This document shows, in pieces, positions 1-10,400 of a DNA stretch of 64,000 nt (within the stretch, counting starts at the first letter, position 1; each line of letters opens with the position of its first letter). The DNA comes from CAWDMN01 sp963803155 (GTDB lineage: Bacteria > Acidobacteriota > Terriglobia > Versatilivoradales > Versatilivoraceae): assembly GCA_963803155.1 (NCBI GenBank), contig CAWDMN010000063.1, positions 81,648-145,647 on the forward strand. Reading direction: 5' to 3'. Made by a program: the position numbers and the translations under genes. Under the pieces are notes generated by a model that saw only the letters and a program-made list of their open reading frames with translations, had not been told where the DNA came from and ran no database searches.

Positions 1-993
1 GTCTAGTTGAGCTTTCATTTCGGGCAGACGGCCAAAAAGCGCATTTAGCTTTTTGTATTCCGCGAGCGGGCGGATGGGAACTCCCCAATAGACTTCACCT
101 CCGCGGACAATTTTGCCTGGAAGGATGCCGGCCTTCGAACCGATCACTGCTCCCTTCTGGACATGAATGTGGTCGCCAAATCCCACTTGTCCGCCGATGA
201 CAGCATTATCATCGATGGTGGTGCTGCCGGAAATTCCCGTCTGAGCGGCAATCACAACGTGGCGGCCGATCTTCACGTTGTGAGCAATCTGGACCAAATT
301 GTCAATCTTGCTTCCCTGTCCAATTTGCGTCACGCCCAGAGAACCGCGGTCGACTGTGCTATTGGAGCCAATTTCCACGTCGTCTTCAATGACCACTTTC
401 CCAGCTTGCGGGAATTTGATCTGATTTTCGCCATCAAAGACATAGCCAAATCCATCTCCTCCTACAATTGCACCGGCATGTAAAATGACACGATTCCCCA
501 ATTGTACTCCTGGATAAAGGACCACATAAGGATGCAGAATGCAATTTTCGCCGATCACACAATCTTTTCCAACGGCTACACCGCTATGCAAAATGGAGCC
601 CTGCCCAATCCGGGCGCCCGCTGCAATGTACACATTAGGTCCAATATCGACACTGGCATCCACTACTGCATCGGCGGATACCGTGGCGTTGCCATGTCGA
701 ATCCCGTTCCCCCGTGGCAAAGGAAAAAGCAAGGCTGCGGCTCGAGCGAAGTCAAGTTTTGGTTTTGCCGAGAGAAGAGCTGTCCATCCCGGTTGTATGC
801 TGGCGGCGGAAGCGATGATGCAAGCGCAAGGCAACGACTCGGGCAAGAAGCCAGCTTTTTCCGGAGCATCACAAAAGATCAGACTGGAATCATTAGCTTC
901 CTGCCAGGCACTCACATTTTTGATGATGCGGTTTCCTTCTCCTTGAAAAGGCAACCCCAAGATAAGTGCGAGTTCCGAAACGGAAAGGGGCAT
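1..993 (-). CDS. lpxD: UDP-3-O-acylglucosamine N-acyltransferase LpxD (3' end outside window)
   Basis: LpxD adds the second acyl chain to UDP-3-O-acyl-glucosamine in lipid A synthesis, so this organism builds an outer membrane with lipid A. I translated the reverse strand from ATG at 993: 331 codons run open to the window edge. The N-terminal uridine-binding part (about residues 1-100) is followed by many left-handed beta-helix hexapeptide repeats (about 105-310). The family signature GGDGFGY lies at about 178-184, and the QIAHNVKIG segment carries the catalytic histidine (about His238). The visible length nearly equals a full LpxD, so only a few C-terminal residues are missing. Neighbouring lipid A genes (lpxA, fabZ) are not in view. 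The 174 bases upstream, before the next gene's stop, hold nothing recognisable. Confidence 0.95.
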   Translation of the reverse strand, partial: MPLSVSELALILGLPFQGEGNRIIKNVSAWQEANDSSLIFCDAPEKAGFLPESLPCACIIASAASIQPGWTALLSAKPKLDFARAAALLFPLPRGNGIRHGNATVSADAVVDASVDIGPNVYIAAGARIGQGSILHSGVAVGKDCVIGENCILHPYVVLYPGVQLGNRVILHAGAIVGGDGFGYVFDGENQIKFPQAGKVVIEDDVEIGSNSTVDRGSLGVTQIGQGSKIDNLVQIAHNVKIGRHVVIAAQTGISGSTTIDDNAVIGGQVGFGDHIHVQKGAVIGSKAGILPGKIVRGGEVYWGVPIRPLAEYKKLNALFGRLPEMKAQLD

Positions 994-1167
994 GGTGGTC
1001 TTTCCTTTGCAGCAAATGATTGTGGATTTTAACTTAACCCGGCAGTCAGCGGTAGAAAAAAGGGAGATATGGAGAAATGAGGCAATGGGAGAACGGAGAC
1101 TTATTGCATTACCTGCACCACGGCTCGAGATAAATACCTACGAACCGTGGCGCAAAGTTGAGAAAAA

Positions 1168-3147
1168 TCATTGGGCGATCTTGAACGAGGCAACCGTTTC
1201 GTTTTCGGCTGCCCGGAAAGAACCGCAGGAACAACCGCTCCCACATCCGCCGCCGCCGTTTCCACCATTGTTGAGCACCGGCAAACTCAAGGAGTGAGCA
1301 GTCGTCTGGAGGGGCACTTTCTTCCCCTTGGCAAAAATTTCATGCCGGCCTTGGTTCTTGTGCCATTCCGCCAAGTTGGCGGTCTGATGTTTTGTTTCGA
1401 TGATTTGACGCCATCCCACTCCCGTGTTGTAGGCACAGAAGGAAATTTCCCCCTCTTGAGTGCCATAAGGGATGACGCACATTTCAGTCCGGCGGAAATC
1501 GTAGGTCCACAAATCCTGGAACCACATTCCCTCAACCGCCAGAATCCGCCACATATCAGTTTCCGCACGGTTTTTCATCCGATCGTTGCGGTCGCTGTCG
1601 GATTTGGAAGAGCTGGGTTTGAATAGGTTGATCAATTGGGAGATGGGGAAGCCTTTGGGGGCTTTGTCGGCCCTGTAATTGCGCAGGATCGCGAGTCCCA
1701 ACTGAAGGCCGATTACTCTCCGGCTGCGTGCCGTGTCGGTGATGACGGCTACATCGCGAATGAATTGTTCGTAATTGAAAAACTTGTAAAGAGGCTCCCA
1801 TTCCCCCGTTTTCCGGTTGACCACGAGCAGGCTGAAAATGCCGCAATTGGGGTGGCAATTGCAGGCGCTCCAGCCAAACTCGGCATCGGCGCCCTGGAGC
1901 AAGTCCATTACACTGGTGAAAGCGCTATAGGTGGAAAGGGGATACCAGTCCCGCATCGGTTCCCAATTAGAATTGAGCTGTCTCTTCAAATCTTCGGTCA
2001 TTTGCGACAGTGTATATCGTTGAGCGTAACGGGCCTCGTCGTCTATGTCTTCGTCTCGCCCGGTGAAAGAAACCGGCTGGAAGGCGATGGTGTGAACCTT
2101 ATCGATGTTGCGAATGGCGAATTCCACGATGGCACCGATTCCACTATTATTAATGCCATTCACAATGGTAGTCACCAATGTCACCTTGATGCCGTATTTG
2201 GACATATTCTCAATGGACTGCAATTTAACATCGAAAAGATTTCCAACGCCGCGATGGGAATTCAATTCTTCATTGACACCATCGAATTGAAGATAAGCAC
2301 CATGCAGTCCCGCTTCAGCGGCTTGGCGGGTGAATTCTTCGCTTTGTGCAAACTTGATACCGTTGGTGGCCGCAATGACTCGGTAGAAGCCCACCTTTTT
2401 AGCATAAGCGATGGCTTCGAAGAAATGAGGCGATAACGTGGGTTCTCCGCCGGAAAGCAAGACTATGGATTGACGCCGGGGTTTGAAAGAGATGGCCCGA
2501 TCCAAAATTGCCCGGACGTCTTCCCAACTGGGTTCATGAACATACCCTACTTGGTTGGCATCCATAAAGCAGGGATTGCACATCATGTTGCAGCGATTGG
2601 TCAGATCGACCGTCAGGACGGTGCCACGACCATATTGAATTGTAGATGCCCCATGCCTGTGAACATGGTCATCTTCAGCGCAATGGAAATCCCGGCCGAA
2701 AAAAAGACTCTCTATACGTTTGGTAAATTCTGGGTTCGTGGAGAGCACATCTTCGAAGGGACCGTGCTTGTCGCAAACTTTTCGCATCAGAACGCGGCCG
2801 CCCTCTTCTATAATTTGAGCCTTGATGGAGCCAGGATTCTCTCTTATCAAGGTGGGGAGATCAATTTTGTCCTCTACAATCAGCTTTCGAATTTCAGGGA
2901 TGCACTTGGGACAAAGTGAATCGGTGGTTCGGGGAAATCCGAGGGGTGGGGCAGTCCGTTGGATACTCTTCAGCATTTTGCCCGGCGCCCACTTCGGGGC
3001 AGGAAGTTCACCTTCGGGGATTCGCTGGTTTATGGCCTGAAATGCTCTCCAGGTCAAATTAGCGGCACCAGTCAGAAAAGAAGAACCTCTCCAACGCCCC
3101 AGCACTCCCTTTCCCTGATCCTCACGCACCATATGGTCTGTATACAT
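1168..3147 (-). CDS. Radical SAM protein of the Tes/MJ0619 (COG1964) type, Cys/Gly-rich tail
   Basis: This 659-residue iron-sulfur enzyme carries the radical SAM motif CX3CX2C at Cys186/190/193 (CNMMCNPC) and the GGEP SAM-binding motif near 233. Before the barrel lies a rubredoxin-like metal site, LCPKC at 79-82 paired with CDKHG at 125-129, which is characteristic of the MJ0619 family. After the barrel come CNCHPNCG (429-436) and a Cys557/Cys571 pair, candidate ligands of auxiliary clusters. Archaeal members (Tes) join lipid tails by carbon-carbon coupling to make membrane-spanning lipids, and Acidobacteria are known to make iso-diabolic acid and branched GDGTs. A lipid-coupling role is therefore plausible but inferred. 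The C terminus is odd: a glycine run with Cys635/639/641. The start is set by GGAGG six bases upstream of ATG 3147. It could instead be a family member with another substrate. Confidence 0.7.
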   Translation of the reverse strand: MYTDHMVREDQGKGVLGRWRGSSFLTGAANLTWRAFQAINQRIPEGELPAPKWAPGKMLKSIQRTAPPLGFPRTTDSLCPKCIPEIRKLIVEDKIDLPTLIRENPGSIKAQIIEEGGRVLMRKVCDKHGPFEDVLSTNPEFTKRIESLFFGRDFHCAEDDHVHRHGASTIQYGRGTVLTVDLTNRCNMMCNPCFMDANQVGYVHEPSWEDVRAILDRAISFKPRRQSIVLLSGGEPTLSPHFFEAIAYAKKVGFYRVIAATNGIKFAQSEEFTRQAAEAGLHGAYLQFDGVNEELNSHRGVGNLFDVKLQSIENMSKYGIKVTLVTTIVNGINNSGIGAIVEFAIRNIDKVHTIAFQPVSFTGRDEDIDDEARYAQRYTLSQMTEDLKRQLNSNWEPMRDWYPLSTYSAFTSVMDLLQGADAEFGWSACNCHPNCGIFSLLVVNRKTGEWEPLYKFFNYEQFIRDVAVITDTARSRRVIGLQLGLAILRNYRADKAPKGFPISQLINLFKPSSSKSDSDRNDRMKNRAETDMWRILAVEGMWFQDLWTYDFRRTEMCVIPYGTQEGEISFCAYNTGVGWRQIIETKHQTANLAEWHKNQGRHEIFAKGKKVPLQTTAHSLSLPVLNNGGNGGGGCGSGCSCGSFRAAENETVASFKIAQ

Positions 3148-3885
3148 TCATTTCCTCCAATCTCATTAACCCCGCCAGGAGACAATTTATTTTACCAGTC
3201 TCCAGCGCGGGTTCAAAACCGCACACCACTCCTCATGAGGCATGACAGGTTCATTAATAAGTCTATTGTGGTTGTGGCGAACACTCAAAAACAATGTCTG
3301 TGGCCAGCCAAGTTTTTGCATTTTAGCCACATTAGCTGAGAATTATGCTGATTTCAACTCTTCCTGTCTAGTAAATTTTTGTTTTTCTATTAGATATGGA
3401 ACTTAAGAGGAATGACAGCGCAGCACGGTACGAGGTCGAAGGATCGAGATTGGATAAACTTCAGGATCGATTACGGTGTTTCTACCCAGGAGCTTGTGCC
3501 AAGGGATCTTGCCATTCGTTGTGAATCGCCGCCCATCAGCACCCACCTCCATCATTTGGGGCCTGTGATCGCCTTCAGACCAAGAACATGTGTTATGTAT
3601 GTTGCAGACCCGGAATATTCTTAGTATCTTTATCATCCAGCGTTTTTCTTCAAGGAGAGGGAAAATATCCGCGGAGGGGGCAGAGACTCATAGAAATAGG
3701 GTTAGGAGGGAGAAGTGGTTCGATAATCCCGAATCTGCTCCCGCAGTATGTTGAGCTCGCGAAAGAGCCTTGCTCACTCCTGCTCTCCCTGTTTCATGCG
3801 CTCTGCAGTTTTTGGATTATCTCATTTGATTATAGCTCTGCCAGAGGTTGGCATCTGCCAATTCAATGAATTTACGGAGAAGACG
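3148..3885. other. Intergenic gap
   Basis: This 738-base divergent region lies between the radical SAM gene and the URO-D-like gene. It must hold both promoters, but no convincing -35/-10 pair, RNA gene or conserved ORF was recognised. The short ORFs here on both strands lack ribosome-binding sites and family features. Confidence 0.4.
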
Positions 3886-4935
3886 ATGACTCCCAAAGAG
3901 CGGTGGATGGCTTTGTTAAAAGGAGAAAAAGCAGATCGTGTCCCCTGTGACTTTTGGGGGACGGTCGAAGTGATGGATCGGCTGAAGCGCCAGTTGAATT
4001 GTCCGACGGATCGGGGATTGTGGGAACGATTGGGGGTTGACAAATTGATTCATCTAGGGCCGATTCATCCAAAGGCGCAGGAAAAGGATTGGCACCTGCA
4101 GTCTTTGTTTAGCCTATGGAAGGTGGGGACGGTCGAGATTGCCCAGGCGGGGGGAAGCGTCTATAAGGAATCAATCATCTCGCCGTTGTCCGGAGCTGAT
4201 TCGGTGGCTGAGGTTGACCGTTTTTGTTGGCCGAATCCTGCGGATTGGGACCTCTCCGATGTCTCAATTCAGATCGAGGAATGGAAGGATTATCCCATTT
4301 TGTGCGGTTCTTCCGAACCATTCTATCTGTACTGCCGGTTGAGAGGAATGGAACGGGCGCTGGAGGATTTGATTTCAAATCCCGAAATTGCCGAAGCCAT
4401 CCTTGAACATATTTTTCTGGTCGATGAGGGTTTGATCCGCCGGATTCTGGAAAAATTTTCCAGCCACATTGATTTTGTATACGTAGCCGAAGATTTGGGC
4501 ACGCAAGAATCTCTGCTGATGAGCCCACGGCTGTGGCGAAAGTTTTTGTTGCCTCGAATGAAAAAGCTGACTGATTTGGTTCATTCGTATGGGATCAGAG
4601 TGTTCCACCATGATGACGGAGCGGTTCGTCCACTTTTGCCGGAATTGATAGATGCGGGGATTGACCTCTTGAATCCACTCCAATGGCGTTGTCCCGGGAT
4701 GGAACGGGATCAGTTAGCTCGAGAATTCGGTGAAAAGGTGATCTTTCATGGAGCGGTCGACAATCAGTTGACGTTACCCTTTGGAACCGCCAGCCAAGTC
4801 AGAGAGGAGGTCCGAGATAACCTGCGGATCTTCAGGGATTGTCGTTACGTTGTTGCTCCCTGCCATAACATTCAGCCCAACACCCCCACTGAAAATATTC
4901 TGGCCTTATATGAAACCGTCCATGAATTACAATAA
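3886..4935 (+). CDS. Uroporphyrinogen decarboxylase-like (URO-D/MtaA superfamily) protein
   Basis: The protein has 349 residues and starts with MTPKERW, the usual opening of URO-D-superfamily methyltransferase-like proteins. This ATG is chosen over an upstream one because it has ACGGAGAAG just ahead and matches the family start. The TIM-barrel features include DRVPCDFWG near the start, the FHHDDGAV strand and HGAVDNQ near the C terminus, which resemble the corrinoid/coenzyme M methyltransferase branch more than haem-pathway HemE. Members often act in methyl transfer or on unknown substrates. No corrinoid-binding partner or methyltransferase subunit is adjacent, so the substrate is unknown. 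It stands alone, with about 280 bases before the next gene. Confidence 0.8.
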   Translation: MTPKERWMALLKGEKADRVPCDFWGTVEVMDRLKRQLNCPTDRGLWERLGVDKLIHLGPIHPKAQEKDWHLQSLFSLWKVGTVEIAQAGGSVYKESIISPLSGADSVAEVDRFCWPNPADWDLSDVSIQIEEWKDYPILCGSSEPFYLYCRLRGMERALEDLISNPEIAEAILEHIFLVDEGLIRRILEKFSSHIDFVYVAEDLGTQESLLMSPRLWRKFLLPRMKKLTDLVHSYGIRVFHHDDGAVRPLLPELIDAGIDLLNPLQWRCPGMERDQLAREFGEKVIFHGAVDNQLTLPFGTASQVREEVRDNLRIFRDCRYVVAPCHNIQPNTPTENILALYETVHELQ

Positions 4936-5218
4936 AAAAGGAGGTGCTGGAATCGCGACTGCTGTCACCTGACTGGCGATCGTCTTACCAAGGTTTGAGG
5001 CGTGCGCTTGACCACCGTCACCCAAGCGGCGAACTGCCACGGGTGAGTCTCTATGCGGATGAATGCGATCGTGGGAGCGACTCCGGCTTTGGCTTTCTTT
5101 CTCCATCTTTCTCTCCATCACTTGAATTCTCCCTGGCCCATAGGCCCGGATTGCTTTTTTTGGGCAGATCGTTTAAAAAGTGATGGACTGATGTTCTTGC
5201 AAACCGTTAATTGAGATT

Positions 5219-6985
5219 ATGATCCGTCTTTCCGACCTTGTAAATGCGCTGAATCGAATGAAGGGAATCCTTCTGGTTTGCGGACTGTCGATGTGCGCCG
5301 GAGAGCTGGCATTGCTCTCTTCCGCGGAAAACATCCCAGTCACTTTCGTGGATGTGGCAAAACAAGCGGGGCTCACTTCACCGAATGTCTGGGGAGGAAT
5401 CGACAGACAAAAATATATCGTCGAGGTCAAAGGAAGTGGATTGGGATTCATCGATTTTGACAATGATGGATGGTTGGATATCTATTTGACGAATGGCATC
5501 CGATTTGATGAGACCTACACTCCATCGACTGCTCCCATCTCCCATTTGTACCACAATAACCGCAACGGGACTTACACGGATGTAACACTTCGCGCTGGCG
5601 TCGGCCGGACTGGTTGGGGGACCGGAGTATGTGTCGGAGATTTCAATAATGACGGCTATGACGATCTCTTCTGCACTTACTGGGGGCACAATGTCCTATA
5701 CAGAAACAATGGGGATGGAACCTTCACTGATGTGACCCGCGCCGCGGGACTCTATAACGACGAAATTCGATGGGGAACCGGCGCCACCTTTCTTGATTAC
5801 GACTTGGATGGAAACCTGGATCTTTATGTGGCCGGCTTTATCGACTTGGACACTAAAAAAGTCGCTTTGCCCGGCACTCCCGGGGGATGCATGTGGCGTG
5901 GCCATCCGGTGGTATGCGGTCCTCAGGGATTGCCTCCTTCGCGCAATTTCCTTTTTCACAACAATGGGGATGGGACATTTACCGATGTATCGGAAAAATC
6001 CGGGATTCTTAAACCCGGCCCGCATTATTCCATTACTCCGGTCTCGCACGATTTTGACAACGATGGCTGGCCCGATATTTATGTGGCAGTCGATTCCATG
6101 CCCAGCATGCTTTTTCACAATAATCATAATGGAACCTTTAGCGAAATCGGCCTGATTGCTGGATGTGCCTACAATGAAGAGGGAAGAGAACAAGCTGGCA
6201 TGGGGCTTGGCATTGCGGACTTCAATGAGGATGGCTGGCTCGACATTTTTAAGACTCATTTTCAGGACGATACTCCCGTGCTTTATCAAAATAACGGGGA
6301 TGGCACTTTTACCGATGTGACCTTCAATGCCGGATTAGGGGCATTGACAAAATATGTGGGCTGGGGAGCCGGTTTCATGGATTTTGATAATGATGGCTGG
6401 CCTGACATTTTTTTCGTTACAGGGCATACTTACTCCGGAATCCTGAAGGATGGAGTGGACAGTTTTCGTTCTCCGCGGTTTGTATTGCGCAATATGGGCG
6501 ATGGGAAATTCGTGGATGTTTCCAAAAAAATGGGACCGGGCGTAACTGCCCGGCATTCCAGCCGGGGAAGTGCCTATGGTGATTTCGACAATGATGGCGA
6601 CATCGACGTTCTGGTTCTGAATATGAATGAGCCATATTCTCTTTTGCGCAATGACGGGGGGAATCTCAATCCCTCCATCACGGTAAAATTGCTGGGAACC
6701 CGCTGCAATCGTTCCGCCATCGGCGCTCGAGTTCGCGTGACGACTGGCCGCCGTTCCCAAATATTGGAGGTTGCCAGCGGAGGAAGCGTCATGTCGCAAA
6801 ACGACCTGCGACTACAATTTGGATTGGGCAACTTTCGTAAAGTGGATCATCTGGAAGTGCGATGGCCGGGGAATCTCAAATGGGAGTCTTTCGGTGCGGC
6901 CGAGGCAAATCAAATAATCACCATCAAGGAAGGGGCCGGAATTACCAGGAAAGAAAAATATCACGTGACGGCTTTAAAAAAATGA
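5219..6985 (+). CDS. CRTAC1 family protein: FG-GAP/VCBS repeats plus ASPIC/UnbV domain
   Basis: This is a 588-residue, probably exported protein. A hydrophobic stretch at about residues 14-30 serves as signal sequence, and an internal start at 5258 would make it canonical. The body is a seven-bladed-propeller type array of calcium-binding repeats with the recurring pattern DFDNDGWxDI or DYDLDGNLDL. The last about 100 residues form an ASPIC/UnbV domain (SAIGARVRV, LEVRWPG). Proteins of this architecture are abundant in Acidobacteria, Planctomycetes and Verrucomicrobia. They are thought to be surface or periplasmic carbohydrate-binding or adhesion factors, but no enzymatic activity is established. 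It is monocistronic and followed by a long gap. Confidence 0.88.
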   Translation: MIRLSDLVNALNRMKGILLVCGLSMCAGELALLSSAENIPVTFVDVAKQAGLTSPNVWGGIDRQKYIVEVKGSGLGFIDFDNDGWLDIYLTNGIRFDETYTPSTAPISHLYHNNRNGTYTDVTLRAGVGRTGWGTGVCVGDFNNDGYDDLFCTYWGHNVLYRNNGDGTFTDVTRAAGLYNDEIRWGTGATFLDYDLDGNLDLYVAGFIDLDTKKVALPGTPGGCMWRGHPVVCGPQGLPPSRNFLFHNNGDGTFTDVSEKSGILKPGPHYSITPVSHDFDNDGWPDIYVAVDSMPSMLFHNNHNGTFSEIGLIAGCAYNEEGREQAGMGLGIADFNEDGWLDIFKTHFQDDTPVLYQNNGDGTFTDVTFNAGLGALTKYVGWGAGFMDFDNDGWPDIFFVTGHTYSGILKDGVDSFRSPRFVLRNMGDGKFVDVSKKMGPGVTARHSSRGSAYGDFDNDGDIDVLVLNMNEPYSLLRNDGGNLNPSITVKLLGTRCNRSAIGARVRVTTGRRSQILEVASGGSVMSQNDLRLQFGLGNFRKVDHLEVRWPGNLKWESFGAAEANQIITIKEGAGITRKEKYHVTALKK

Positions 6986-7162
6986 GGGTGGACTCTATAT
7001 TGGTTCCCCCTCCGCAAGAAGAAATTCTGAAGGGTTTGTCATTTCTCTTTGTCCACCTTTTCAAGCGGACAAAAACCGCAGCAGCATTATACTCAATCCT
7101 CACGAGCACCACCTTTTTTCCCTGGGGAGCCGCTCATGCCAGCGTGGCTGGCTTATCAAGGC
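6986..7162. other. Gap 5' part (gap runs to 7446)
   Basis: The 461-base gap between the CRTAC1 gene and the sensor kinase carries the structured repeat at 7163-7251. Outside the repeat no promoter pair, RNA gene or coding signal was recognised. Confidence 0.4.
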
Positions 7163-7251
7163 GATGAAAATGGGATGATGGAGGCGGCCTGCCCTCAGGC
7201 CGTCAGAGCAGATTTGGTAAACTCAGGCGGGGTGGGGGCACCCCGCCTCCA
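7163..7251 (+). repeat. 89-bp structured interspersed repeat, copy 1
   Basis: Nearly the same sequence occurs in reverse orientation at 56557-56644. The copy can form two hairpins, one around GGCCTGCCCTCAGGCC and one where GGCGGGGTG pairs with CACCCCGCC. Both copies lie outside genes, close to a gene end or start. The two-hairpin form suggests a REP/MITE-like element, and no transposase is linked. Confidence 0.75.
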
Positions 7252-7446
7252 GCCAAGCTATTTTCTTAGAAGATCCTTCGTTAAAGTCCTCAGTCGCATT
7301 TGCCCTGAATGATACATCACGAGAGGCTGCTCTCAAAGTATCGGGAAATTTCATTAAGCAAAAGAATGAATCCGTACGATACATTTCTTGATGGGTGAGG
7401 TGTCTATATGTGAGTTGTTCTTATCCAAGTGAGATGATACTTCACA

Positions 7447-10400
7447 ATGATTCCACTCCTTTTGTCCGGGAAGAAGATGTTCTCAAGAAATTCAAGTTCG
7501 ACTGGGTGGAAGGATTTTACAAAGCCCCCTGATCAAATTCGGAATAGATTTTCAATCGTCGGCCGGTCCCGCGGAAGGTGGGGATTACCCTTTCTACTGC
7601 TCGCCTTCTGGGTGTTCTGGACTTGCCCGGGGAATTTTGCTCTTCCTGCCGATGTCTCTCCCAAGTCCAAGGTTCAGCCGCTCGTGCCTCTACGCGATTA
7701 TTATGTCCGGCTATCTCAAATTTTTCAGGAAAACAAAGGGAAACAGAGTTTTATGCGAGTCCGCGGCATCGTGACCTATTATGATGCTGCTTGGTTTGTG
7801 CTTTTCCTGCAAGACGAGACCGGAGGGTTGTATTTTAATCCAAGCCCCCTTCTTCCCAAAATTAAGAGCGGCCAATGGGTGGAATTGACTCTAAAAGTAA
7901 AGGGAAAAGCTTCCGCCGAACTTTGCGCGGCTAAGATCCTGGGGCGGAGGGGATTCCCGGCGCCCATCAAGATGTCGCTTTCGGAATTGACCCAACAAAA
8001 TCCAAAAGACCAGTGGATTGAGCTGAACGGTGTGGTCACCCAAGCTTTCCAAGAGGATGGCAAACTCCGAATGACCTTCTCGGATATGGGGAAATCCATG
8101 GAGGTCTGGATTCAGGAATACCAGCGGGCTAGATTCGACGAGGCGGTGGACCGTCATGTCCGATTGCGAGGGGTTTGTTGCCCTAGCGAAAAAAAATCCG
8201 GCAATATCAATTTCATGCTATTGGTCCCCATTTTTTCTGAAATGCAGGTGGGGCGGCTCATCCCCATGGACCCCGACAAACTCTCCGATCGTCCCATCAG
8301 TTCACTTTTCTGGTATGGCCAGCAAGAGCCCATAAACCACTACGTAAAACTCAAGGGAAAAGTCATTAGCCGGCGGGCCAAGGACTGGTTCTTTTTGCAG
8401 GATGACAATGGTGGAGTCCACGCCCAACTTTCTCCGGAATTTGGATCGGATGCGATGCCTGGCGATTGGGTAGAAGTGTTGGGATATCCTGAAGAGAAAG
8501 AGATCTTCCCGCTCTTGATCGAAGCTCGGATGCGAGTCGTTCGCAAGAGCGGTCAACCTCGCACCGAGAAGGGATGGGTCAATTTCGAAACAATCCCGCT
8601 GACCGGGATCGAATCCATTTTAAGGACCTCCGCGCTCGATGCCGCAAATAACAAGCCTGTCCGGGTGCGCGGACGGATCACCATGTACGATCCTTCCTGG
8701 AAAATTATGTTCATCCAGGATGAAACGGGCGGGATATTTGTTTCCTCGGAGCAAATGCAATTCAAAGTAAAGTCCGGACAATTCGTAGAAGTTTGTGGAT
8801 TTGTCATGAGTGGACAATACGCTCCTACGATATCGGAACCGAGAATTAAACTCATTTCCCCCTTTCCGGTGAAGCCCGTCGCCTCTTATTCTTTTGGAGA
8901 TTTGAAGAACGGAATGGCGGATAGCCAATGGGTGGAATTAGAGGGCATGGTCCGTTCCGTTTCAGAGGAAGAAGGCAAGCTGGTGATGCAGCTCGCCATG
9001 GGGAACGATCGCATCAAGGTGCGATTCCACGATTATAGCTTCGAAAAAGCGGCGAAGCTTGTAAACGAAGTGGTCATGATCCGCGGAGTCTGCGGCGGAG
9101 TCTTTAATCAGAAATCCCAATTAATCAATGTCCTTCTCTATTCCGATAGCCTGAGCGACTTGCGCGTCGTGAAAGAATCGGCGGACCTTTCCAATTTGCC
9201 TCTCAGCCGGGTGGACAGCCTGTTTCGTTACAACGCGCATGGAAATAATTATCAGGGAGTCCGGTTTGAAGGTGTAGTCACTTATCAGAATCCAGGCCAA
9301 TTTTTATTTCTGCACGATGGTTCGGGGGGAATTCAAGTTTTGACCAAGCAGAACCTGCACGTCCGCCCCGGTGACCAAATCGAGGCGATGGGATTTCCCA
9401 TCATTGGCAGGTATTCCCCGGTATTGCAGGATGCAAGGATCCGAATCCGAACATCCGGGAAGGCTCAGTTGCCTGCCCTGCATGAGGTTACTGCCGAGCA
9501 AGCCATGTCTGGAGCCTACGATTCCGAGAGAATTGCCATTAAAGGGCGCTTGCTGGAAAAGGACGGATTACCCGGAGAACAACTGCTGATGGTTCAATCC
9601 GGCAAATGGACTTTCCCCGCGCATCTGGTCAATTCTCGAGGGGGATTGGCTATCCAGGGAATTGAAAACGGCAGCCAAGTGAAGATCTCGGGAATTTGCG
9701 CCGTCAATGTCGATGACAACCAAATTCCACGTTCTTTTGAGATTTGGGTTGACTCCGAAAAGGACATCCTCTTACTGGAAAAAGCGCCCTGGCTGACTGG
9801 AAGCCGCGCTTTGACCTTCTTGGGAGGGATGACCGGAGTAGTTTTGCTTATATTGGGTTGGGTGGGTTTGTTGCGGCACCGGGTACGTCAACAGACCGAG
9901 GTGATCTTTAATAGCGAAGCCCAATACCGTGAATTATTCGAAAATGCCCACGATGTGATCTTGATCATGAATTTGGAGAGCAGCATCCAAAATATCAACA
10001 AAGTGGGAGAACAGATTTTGGATGCCCCGCTGGAAGAATTGACGCGTCTAAAATTTGAGGAGTTAGTGATTCCCGCGGATAAAGAGCGGTTCCGGCGGTT
10101 GCTGGCAAAATGTTCACGGGGCTCGGAAGCCTTCTCATGCGAATTAACCATCGAAAACCGCTCTGGCCGTCAATTTGCCATGGATCTCAGCTTCGGCACG
10201 ATTTCTCATCACGGCATCGCCACCGGACTTCAGGTAATCGCGCGCGACATTACGGAACGACTCGCCATTGAAGCGGATTTGCGGCAGGCCAAAACCGAAG
10301 CTGAGTCCGCCAGCCGGGCCAAAAGCGAATTTCTCGCCAATATGAGCCATGAAATCCGCACTCCGATGAATGGCATCATCGGAATGACTTCTCTTACCCT

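Noticed and set aside
3205..3235. tRNA-like GGTTCAAA string
   Set aside because: The flanking bases do not pair as a T stem, and no anticodon or D arm can be drawn.
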